The notes under the pieces are model-generated. The model saw nothing but the letters and a program-made list of their open reading frames with translations, had not been told where the DNA came from and searched no databases. 9,087 nt of DNA from Bacillota bacterium (lineage in GTDB: Bacteria; Bacillota; Peptococcia; Peptococcales; Peptococcaceae): assembly GCA_023443145.1 (NCBI GenBank), contig JAEZVS010000023.1, positions 1 to 9,087 of the forward strand, written 5' to 3'. This document shows, in pieces, positions 1 to 5,315 of the stretch; position 1 is the stretch's first letter; every line of letters starts with the position of its first letter. The position numbers and the translations under genes were made by a program.

Positions 1-755
1 TGTTTGTCCATGGCATACATGAGACTGACGTGGGGCGTGGAGGTATATTGATAGTTTTTCTTAGCAATGCGGTCGTAAATGGCACGTAAGTCAAAGTAGA
101 CGCCGCGGTGTTCCACCACCTCGGTGCGGTCGTAGGCTTTTTGGCTCATGGTGCACACAGCCATGCCCGGAGGCAGTGCCAGCGCCTTGTGGCTGGAAGT
201 CAGCAAAATATCGATGCCCAGCCGATCGACTTCAATTTTCATGCCGCCGGCCGAAGAGACAGCGTCCACGCACCACACCACGTTGGGATATTTTTTGACC
301 ACAGCGGCAATGTCTTCCAGATTATTGGCGACGCCGGTGGCCGTTTCGCTATGGGTGGTGGTGAGCAGATCATATTCGCCGGTGGCCAATGCTGCGTCAA
401 TTTTTTCTGCAGGTACAAACTGACCTAAGGACACTTCTATGAGATCGGCAGGCACGTTATTGGCTACGGCCATTTTATACCAGCGTTTGCCAAAATCGCC
501 CATGGACGTGCACAGTGCCCGTTTGGCAGTGCAGGAACGTACCGCAGCTTCCATCAAACCGCTGCCGGATGAGGTGGATAAAAGCACCAGATTTTCAGTG
601 TAAAAAAGCTGCTGCAATTTTTCGGTGATGGCTTTTTGCAAAGCAGAAATTTCTTTGGTACGGTGACCAATAAGCGGTCGAGCCATTTCTGCGAGCACCT
701 CAGGCGCCACTTCGGTGGGGCCGGGAATAAATAACTGTTTGTGAGTGATGTCCAT
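1..755 (-). CDS. Class V aminotransferase, alanine-glyoxylate/serine-pyruvate type (C-terminus beyond left edge)
   Basis: This is a PLP-dependent fold-type I, class V aminotransferase, expected to move an amino group between alanine or serine and glyoxylate or pyruvate in the cytoplasm. Reading leftward from ATG at 753-755, 251 codons are visible. The family runs to about 360-385 residues, so roughly a third is missing. Visible marks are the N-terminal FIPGPTEV (9-16), the glycine-rich cofactor stretch STSSGSGLMEA (60-70), the PLP-contacting Asp in CVDAVSSAGG (D164), and the Schiff-base lysine in SSHKALALPPG (K190). The start is supported by AGGAGGA at 761-767, five bases upstream of the ATG. 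The gene is divergent from the DUF975 gene. Substrate cannot be fixed from sequence: alanine-glyoxylate, serine-pyruvate and related transaminases share these motifs. The family call is secure and the substrate is not. Confidence 0.9.
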   Translation of the reverse strand, partial: MDITHKQLFIPGPTEVAPEVLAEMARPLIGHRTKEISALQKAITEKLQQLFYTENLVLLSTSSGSGLMEAAVRSCTAKRALCTSMGDFGKRWYKMAVANNVPADLIEVSLGQFVPAEKIDAALATGEYDLLTTTHSETATGVANNLEDIAAVVKKYPNVVWCVDAVSSAGGMKIEVDRLGIDILLTSSHKALALPPGMAVCTMSQKAYDRTEVVEHRGVYFDLRAIYDRIAKKNYQYTSTPHVSLMYAMDK

Positions 756-806
756 GGTTGTCCTCCTATAAATATGTAGCTAACGGCCGGTCGCCGCCGT
801 GCACTC

Positions 807-836
807 ATCATAACATGTGGACAGCAGTGTCTCCAA
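807..836 (-). promoter_or_regulatory. Candidate promoter of the aminotransferase gene
   Basis: On the minus strand TTGGAG (836-831) is followed after 18 bases by TATGAT (812-807), which carries a TG one base upstream (extended -10). The predicted start lies near 800, about 45 bases before the ATG. The spacer contains an imperfect inverted repeat, GGACA / TGTC-CC (about 819-834), which could be an operator but may be chance. The call rests on motif match alone. Confidence 0.4.
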
Positions 837-917
837 GGTGGATATCTGTGCGCGCTATATAAAAAATGCTTATTTAATTGAAGCGGCTACGGATGCTGGA
901 AATCTCTCAGTCGCTTA

Positions 918-946
918 TTGACAGAACGTGTCTCGTGTATTATACT
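918..946 (+). promoter_or_regulatory. SigA-type promoter of the DUF975-sppA unit
   Basis: A perfect TTGACA (918-923) is followed by a 17-base spacer and TATACT (941-946). The predicted start near 953 gives a leader of about 38 bases to the ATG at 991. This is the only good promoter seen upstream of the DUF975 and sppA genes, so it probably drives both. It may also drive scfB by read-through. Confidence 0.75.
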
Positions 947-990
947 AATGATACAATTCGCGAAATCTTATCAAAAGGAGCGTTGAAAGT

Positions 991-2001
991 ATGTCTTATA
1001 CACCCAAAAATTATTTCCCAAGGCCTGAGCTGAAATTCAAGGCCAAAGAAATGTTGCGAGGCCATTGGTTGCCGGCGGTGATTGTGGCGGCGCTGTTTCT
1101 AATCTTTAATTCTGCCGGCACCTTTGCAGGAATGAAAGTGCTTTTTCCTGAAACCACTATTGCATCTTATTTCGGTTGGAACGCATCTGCGATGAATGGC
1201 CGTATGTTTGAGACCAGCTTAGATTTTTCTAATGTTGATATGGTGCTGTTACTGGCTGTGGTGCTAATTGTAGGGGTTATGATAAACGGCATCTTTCAGA
1301 TGGCGGCCAGCGTCTGGTTTTTATACTTGGCGCAAGGACGCGGCGAAGCCACCGTGGGTGAGTTTTTCTCTCATTTCGGCTATTGGCTGAATGGGGTGCT
1401 TATGTATCTGTGGATGACGCTCTGGATGCTCATTTGGGTGATTTTACCCATTGGGGCGATGGTTGCACTCTCCATTTTCATGGGACCGGAGCCGCTTACC
1501 TTCGTGGTGTTCTCGCTTCTCATTGGGGCTATTTCTGTGTACAAAGGGGCGCAATACAGCCTTTGCTTCTATGCGCTGGCCGACGAGCCTGAAATTGGTG
1601 TGCGCCAAGCGTTGCGCGCCTCTGTGGAAGCCACCCGTCATCATGTGGGCGATATTGTTCTCACGGCCATCAGTTTTATTGGATGGTATATTTTGGGATC
1701 GTTGATTCCGCCGGTCAATCTTTATGTTTATCCCTATGTGTTTACGACGTATGCCAACATATGGCTGCATCTTCGCAATGAGGCCTTCGACAATGGTGTG
1801 CTGAATCCCGTTGATTTTGGTTTGCAGGCGGTGGAGCAGCCGGAGAATCAGAGCTACAGCACGCAAGTGAACGAAGGCGGCGCGCTTTCGGAGCCGGCTC
1901 CTCATGTGGATGACCGCACCGATGCCCTGCCGGATGCCAGCGAGAAAGATATTCAAGATTTTTCTGAAGCTCGTGAAGAAAATGAGGAGAATCATCAATG
2001 A
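991..2001 (+). CDS. DUF975 family integral membrane protein with acidic C-terminal tail
   Basis: This is a multi-pass membrane protein of unknown function (336 aa) that matches the DUF975 pattern. The N-terminus has the family-like amphipathic start FKAKEMLRGHWLPAV (16-30) running into the first membrane segment (about 27-47). Further hydrophobic segments lie near 83-112, 134-163, 169-187 and 220-258. The C-terminal family motif is visible as R-QALRAS (205-211), then SFIGWYILG (228-236) and the V-PY-FTTYANIWLHLR run to 262. Residues 265-336 form a hydrophilic tail rich in Glu and Asp that goes beyond the usual DUF975 end. AAAGGAG (974-980) precedes the ATG by ten bases. The stop overlaps the next start (ATGA, 1998-2001), so translation is probably coupled to sppA. 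No biochemical role is established for the family. A part in envelope physiology is inferred from the protease partner only. Confidence 0.82.
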   Translation: MSYTPKNYFPRPELKFKAKEMLRGHWLPAVIVAALFLIFNSAGTFAGMKVLFPETTIASYFGWNASAMNGRMFETSLDFSNVDMVLLLAVVLIVGVMINGIFQMAASVWFLYLAQGRGEATVGEFFSHFGYWLNGVLMYLWMTLWMLIWVILPIGAMVALSIFMGPEPLTFVVFSLLIGAISVYKGAQYSLCFYALADEPEIGVRQALRASVEATRHHVGDIVLTAISFIGWYILGSLIPPVNLYVYPYVFTTYANIWLHLRNEAFDNGVLNPVDFGLQAVEQPENQSYSTQVNEGGALSEPAPHVDDRTDALPDASEKDIQDFSEAREENEENHQ

Positions 2002-3044
2002 GTATGAATAATCGTTACGAAAAAATAGATGCGCCCTCCATGAACACCCAAGAACAGACCTTTACCGGTGAAGGAAAGCCTAAAAAGAAAAACAACAAAT
2101 TTAAGGGCGGGTTGATCCTTTTAGGCCTGGTTGTGGTACTGGCGGGCCTGGTTTTGGCGGCCAATCATTTCATCAAGCCCGGTTCCGGGCATGCCGATAA
2201 GGCCTGGTCCAGCGGTGATGAAAACGTGGCGGTCATTCATGTGGAAGGCGAAATTCAAGCAGAAGGTGATACGTACAATCAAGAGTGGATCAGCAATACC
2301 ATTCGCTCGGCTCAAAATGATCGGGATAACCGTGCCATCTTGCTTTTAATCAATTCTCCCGGGGGTACGGTGTATGAAAGCGATGCCACCTGGAAACTGT
2401 TGAAAGAATATCGAGAAAAAACCAAACGCCCCGTTTATGCGTATTGTGAGCGTCTGTGCGCTTCCGGAGGCTACTATATTGCATCCGGAGCTCAAAATAT
2501 TGCGGCCAATCGCAACAGTCTGGTCGGTTCCATCGGCGTTATCGGCGGCAGTTTTGTCGATGCCCGAGGTTTGATGGAAAAACTGGGCGTGTCCATTGAT
2601 GTGATTCACAGCGGCAAAAACAAACTCATGGGGAGCCCTTATGCACCCCCTACCGATGAGCAAAAAGCCATCATGCAGTCTATTTCCGATGAAGCCTATC
2701 ATCAATTTGTAGGTGTGGTGGCTGAAGGACGCGGCGTGGCCCCCGATCAGATTTTACCCTTGGCCGATGGCCGCATTTACAGTGCTCAGCAAGCCAAAAA
2801 CAATGGTCTCATCGATGAAGTGATGGATTTTGAATCCTACAAAAATAAAATTAAAAAAGATTTGAAAGCGCCGGATATGTCCTTTAAGGAAGAAAGCTTT
2901 ATGGCGCCGAAAAGCTTCTTTAAAAGCCTCACTGAAATGAGCACTCAGCTTAAACATTTGGCGCCGGGAGCCGATGCCGTTGATACCATTCAAAAATTGC
3001 AGGAGATGAGCCAAAGCGGCCCCAAATATTTATATGAAGGATAG
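1998..3044 (+). CDS. sppA: Signal peptide peptidase SppA, 36-kDa type (S49 membrane serine protease)
   Basis: This is a membrane-anchored S49 protease expected to degrade cleaved signal peptides and other membrane-associated fragments on the outer face of the membrane. The 348-aa length fits the short Gram-positive SppA form, for example the Bacillus subtilis enzyme of about 335 aa, rather than the double-domain E. coli form. A Lys-rich cytoplasmic N-terminus (26-36) is followed by one membrane segment (about 37-58). The protease domain shows INSPGG (118-123), the nucleophile in CASGGYYIAS (S156), GSIGVIGG (177-184), and the probable general-base lysine K209 in SGKNKLMGSP. The Ser-Lys spacing of 53 matches the Ser147/Lys199 arrangement known from B. 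subtilis SppA. The motif DGRIYSAQQAKNNGLID (257-273) is also typical. The start ATG overlaps the DUF975 stop, with GAGGAG at 1984-1989 as the ribosome binding site. A second Met at codon 3 cannot be excluded. The last 60 residues are poorly conserved. Confidence 0.93.
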   Translation: MSMNNRYEKIDAPSMNTQEQTFTGEGKPKKKNNKFKGGLILLGLVVVLAGLVLAANHFIKPGSGHADKAWSSGDENVAVIHVEGEIQAEGDTYNQEWISNTIRSAQNDRDNRAILLLINSPGGTVYESDATWKLLKEYREKTKRPVYAYCERLCASGGYYIASGAQNIAANRNSLVGSIGVIGGSFVDARGLMEKLGVSIDVIHSGKNKLMGSPYAPPTDEQKAIMQSISDEAYHQFVGVVAEGRGVAPDQILPLADGRIYSAQQAKNNGLIDEVMDFESYKNKIKKDLKAPDMSFKEESFMAPKSFFKSLTEMSTQLKHLAPGADAVDTIQKLQEMSQSGPKYLYEG

Positions 3045-3062
3045 TCGCAACAATTACACCGT

Positions 3063-3093
3063 GGCGGAAGGCAGCTGCCTTCCGCCTGTTTCT
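3063..3093 (+). terminator. Perfect 24-nt palindrome between sppA and scfB (attenuator or terminator-like hairpin)
   Basis: GGCGGAAGGCAG (3063-3074) is immediately followed by its exact reverse complement (3075-3086). As RNA this gives a GC-rich stem of ten pairs with an AGCT loop. It starts 18 bases after the sppA stop and ends ten bases before the scfB ribosome binding site. The following bases, TGTTTCT, are only a weak U tract, so partial termination or protection of the upstream mRNA end is more likely than full termination. No separate promoter fits between the hairpin and scfB. Confidence 0.55.
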
Positions 3094-3109
3094 ACGAGGA
3101 GAGGGGAAC

Positions 3110-4534
3110 ATGCCACAGCAACCGTACGATTTTAACCGCATTCACTATTTCACTTTTGATGATTTATCCATTGTGCTGGATATTAACAGCGGCTCGGTCC
3201 ATCTCATTGACGAAGACGTGATTTTTTATTTGGATCTGTTGAAATCCGGTGCACCTGCGGAGGAGGCGCAAAATGCGCTGGCCGCACGCATTGGTGCAGA
3301 CGAAGCCCGGGAGTTGTTGGCGGCCCTTGAGGCCTTGATTGACGAAGGGTTTTTATTCAGCCCGGAGGATTTTTCCGATTATCGTCCCCACACCGAGCCC
3401 ATTGTCAAAGCCATGTGTTTGCACATGGCCCATGATTGCAACTTGCGCTGCGGCTATTGTTTTGCCGAAGGCGGCGCTTATGGAGGCGATCGGGGCCTGA
3501 TGAGCCTGGAGACAGGCAAGGCTGCCTTGGATTTTCTTATGACGGCCTCTCGTCATCGCACCCACGTGGAAGTGGATTTTTTTGGCGGGGAGCCTCTCCT
3601 AAATTTTGACGTGTGCAAAGAATTGGCCGCCTATGGCCGAGCTCTGGCCCGGGAACGGGGTAAGGTATTAAAGCTTACGCTCACCACTAATGGCGTGCTT
3701 TTAAATGATGAGGTGGCGCAATGGATGGACGAAAACCGCATCGACGCTGTCCTCTCTTTAGATGGACGTCCGGAGGTGCACAATCGTATGCGCCGTTTTG
3801 TAGGCGGCGGCTTGTCTTATGAGCCGGTGGTCAAAAACTTTCAGCGTTACACCGGCACGCGCGATCCGCGTGAACACTGGTATTATTTGCGCGGCACCTA
3901 CACCCATTACAATTCCGATTTTGCCGAAGATGTCATCCATATGGCAGATGAGCTGGGGTTTACCGAGCTTTCCATGGAACCGGTGGTGGCGGATGCATCG
4001 GCGCCCTATATGCTTACCGAAGAAGACAAACCGGTGCTTTTGGCCAATTATGATCGTCTGACCCGCCATTATTTAAAACGCCGCGAAGAGGGCCGCCCGT
4101 ACAATTTTTATCACTTTAATATTGATTTTGACGGTGGTCCGTGTCTGCCGAAGCGTCTGGCCGGCTGCGGCAGCGGTCATGATTATCTGGCGGTGAGTCC
4201 GGAGGGGGATCTTTATCCTTGCCATCAGTTTGTAGGCGATGAGGCTTATAAAATGGGTACGGTGTTTGACGGCATCACCCGGCCTGAGATCGGCGCCTGT
4301 TTCCAAGAAGCCACTGTGCTCACCAAGCCTACTTGCATGAATTGTTGGGCCCGCTTTAATTGTTCCGGAGGATGTCATGCCAACAACATCCGTTATGGCG
4401 GCGGCTTACATGAACCGTATGCCTATGGCTGTGATTTGCAGCGCAAGCGCATTGAGTGCGGTCTTTATCTGGAAGCCAAACGGCTTTTGGCCGAGATGGA
4501 AGCCGATGATTCCGAGACTTCGGTTTACGTGTGA
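3110..4534 (+). CDS. scfB: SCIFF peptide maturase (radical SAM/SPASM thioether-forming enzyme)
   Basis: This is a radical SAM enzyme that installs Cys-to-Thr thioether links in the small SCIFF ranthipeptide precursor. Its 474 aa fit the family. The N-terminus (about 1-90) has an RRE/PqqD-like peptide-binding look, with IVLDINSGSVHLID (21-34). The radical SAM cluster motif is CNLRCGYC (C110, C114, C117), followed by DFFGGEP (156-162) and TTNGVLL (192-198). The SPASM region supplies auxiliary-cluster cysteines at C345, C353, C371 (GDLYPCHQFVG), then C409-x2-C412-x5-C418-x3-C422, and C441. GTYTHYNSDFAED (262-274), the EPVV motif (290-293) and HDYLAVSPEGDLYPCHQF are close to the SCIFF maturase pattern as I recall it, which separates it from anaerobic sulfatase maturases. 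AGGAGAGGGG (3097-3106) precedes the ATG. The oddity is that no Cys-rich precursor of about 45 residues is found in the flanking gaps. The gene lies 65 bases after sppA and may be co-transcribed with it. Confidence 0.93.
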   Translation: MPQQPYDFNRIHYFTFDDLSIVLDINSGSVHLIDEDVIFYLDLLKSGAPAEEAQNALAARIGADEARELLAALEALIDEGFLFSPEDFSDYRPHTEPIVKAMCLHMAHDCNLRCGYCFAEGGAYGGDRGLMSLETGKAALDFLMTASRHRTHVEVDFFGGEPLLNFDVCKELAAYGRALARERGKVLKLTLTTNGVLLNDEVAQWMDENRIDAVLSLDGRPEVHNRMRRFVGGGLSYEPVVKNFQRYTGTRDPREHWYYLRGTYTHYNSDFAEDVIHMADELGFTELSMEPVVADASAPYMLTEEDKPVLLANYDRLTRHYLKRREEGRPYNFYHFNIDFDGGPCLPKRLAGCGSGHDYLAVSPEGDLYPCHQFVGDEAYKMGTVFDGITRPEIGACFQEATVLTKPTCMNCWARFNCSGGCHANNIRYGGGLHEPYAYGCDLQRKRIECGLYLEAKRLLAEMEADDSETSVYV

Positions 4535-4625
4535 TTTTTTAGCTTGAGGTGAAAATCACCACAGGTCTGTTGCAAAAAAAAGGGGAACACGTGCAAAATT
4601 TTTATGATGAGTATGGCACAAGCCA
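4531..4625 (+). other. scfB 3' region with two mutually exclusive small hairpins, no clear terminator
   Basis: GTGATTTT (4531-4538, overlapping the scfB stop) can pair with AAAATCAC (4552-4559). Alternatively GGTGA (4548-4552) can pair with TCACC (4556-4560). The two pairings exclude each other because they share bases 4552 and 4556-4559. Neither is followed by a U tract, so scfB transcripts may read into the next gene. The stretch otherwise holds only an A-run and a 12-codon open frame (4591-4629) discussed among the findings. Confidence 0.3.
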
Positions 4626-4653
4626 TTGACACAGCGTGATGTGGGGCTATAAT
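4626..4653 (+). promoter_or_regulatory. Consensus SigA promoter of the GcvH-like gene
   Basis: Both hexamers are perfect consensus: TTGACA (4626-4631) and TATAAT (4648-4653), with a 16-base spacer. Predicted transcription starts near 4660, leaving a leader of about 50 bases. That leader is too short for a glycine riboswitch, and no such element is recognisable. This is the best promoter in the window and suggests strong, largely constitutive expression. Confidence 0.82.
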
Positions 4654-4710
4654 GTAACGTAATGGACCTGAGAAGGCCCTAAACACACTGTCTTTTTGGG
4701 AGGAGCAAAA

Positions 4711-5091
4711 ATGGCACAGAATATACAGTTTACCAAAAGCCATCAATGGGTGATTTTTTCTGACGACGGCGACAGCGCAACCGTAGGAATTACCGACTAT
4801 GCGCAGCAAGAATTGGGAGACATTCAATCTGTCAACCTGCCGGAGCCGGGCGAAGGCTTTATGACTGGAGACGTCTTCGGCGATCTGGAAGGCGATGCTA
4901 CTGTGCTGGATCTTTATATGCCCCTTAGCGGCACCATTGCAGCCATTAATGATGATATTGTGACGGCCCCCGAATCGGTGAATGACGATCCCTATGAAGC
5001 TTGGTTCGTGGAAGTCACCAATATTGAAGATGTAGATGAATTACTGAGTGAAGATGAGTATCTGGCTTTTATCCAGAGCGGCGATGAATAA
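4711..5091 (+). CDS. GcvH-like protein lacking the lipoyl-attachment lysine
   Basis: This is a homologue of the glycine cleavage system H protein (126 aa, against roughly 125-130 for the family). Family landmarks are clear: TKSHQWV (8-14), ATVGITDYAQQELGDI (23-38), LPEPG (43-47), DLYMPLSGTI (67-76), AIND (78-81), PESVNDDPYEAWF (87-99) and the LLSEDEYLAFI end (111-121). The lipoyl motif, normally E-S-V-K-A-V, reads E60-G-D-A-T-V65, so alanine 63 stands where the lipoyl lysine should be. The only lysine in the protein is K9. It carries 29 Asp/Glu and no Arg. It therefore cannot be a standard lipoyl carrier. A scaffold, decoy or regulatory role is possible but unproven. The start is ATG 4711 because GGGAGGAG (4698-4705) lies just upstream; an in-frame TTG at 4696 would overlap that site. 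The gene has its own promoter and terminator. No gcvT, gcvP or lplA gene is visible. Family membership is secure and function is unknown. Confidence 0.88.
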   Translation: MAQNIQFTKSHQWVIFSDDGDSATVGITDYAQQELGDIQSVNLPEPGEGFMTGDVFGDLEGDATVLDLYMPLSGTIAAINDDIVTAPESVNDDPYEAWFVEVTNIEDVDELLSEDEYLAFIQSGDE

Positions 5092-5115
5092 GTAAACACC
5101 GATTGTATCGAACGC

Positions 5116-5153
5116 AAAAAGACCTGAGACCGTTGCGGTCTCAGGTCTTTTTT
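5116..5153 (+). terminator. Strong bidirectional Rho-independent terminator
   Basis: GACCTGAGACCG (5121-5132) pairs with CGGTCTCAGGTC (5136-5147) around a TTG loop, giving 12 perfect pairs. Six T residues follow (5148-5153), and an A-run (5116-5120) precedes. The A-run extends the stem on the plus strand and gives a U tract on the minus strand. The element sits 25 bases after the GcvH-like stop and can also stop transcription coming from the convergent aldehyde dehydrogenase gene. Confidence 0.93.
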
Positions 5154-5245
5154 CATGAAAATGTGATGTGTGTGCAAAGGTGTATTTTTTTATTTTGGGC
5201 AAAAAAGATAAAATCCGGAAGTGTTTTTGAGCTTAAGGCATCCAT

Positions 5246-5282
5246 ATCACCGCCTGAATAAATGTTGCTTTCAGGCGGTGAT
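5246..5282 (-). terminator. Long stem-loop 3' of the aldehyde dehydrogenase gene, no U tract
   Basis: ATCACCGCCTGAA (5246-5258) is the exact reverse complement of TTCAGGCGGTGAT (5270-5282), giving 13 pairs around an 11-base loop. It lies about 33 bases beyond the aldehyde dehydrogenase stop. Neither strand has a run of T directly after the stem. It may serve as an mRNA 3' end stabiliser or a weak terminator, with the terminator at 5116-5153 as backup. The rest of the gap between the convergent genes (5154-5245) shows only AT-rich sequence. Confidence 0.45.
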
Positions 5283-5315
5283 TCTAATTCAGATATCAGT
5301 GAGACCGGAAGAACA

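Noticed and set aside
1444..1998. 184-codon minus-strand open frame opposite the DUF975 gene
   Set aside because: It lies fully inside a well-supported membrane-protein gene and encodes an Arg/His-rich sequence with no family motif and no ribosome binding site.
3353..4378. Several 70-103-codon minus-strand frames inside scfB
   Set aside because: All lie opposite a gene with an intact radical SAM and SPASM cysteine pattern, and none has a start site or recognisable domain.
4696..4710. Upstream TTG start adding five residues to the GcvH-like protein
   Set aside because: The extension would be encoded by the GGGAGGAG ribosome binding site itself, while the ATG at 4711 is correctly spaced and begins at the usual family position.
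4654..4710. Glycine riboswitch upstream of the GcvH-like gene
   Set aside because: The leader is only about 50 bases and shows none of the conserved aptamer core, so there is no room for a single or tandem glycine aptamer.
5186..5215. T-run / A-run pairing (TTTTTTATTTT and AAAAAAGATAAAA) as a terminator
   Set aside because: A stem made only of A-T pairs with a short GGGC centre would be too weak, and the true terminator is at 5116-5153.
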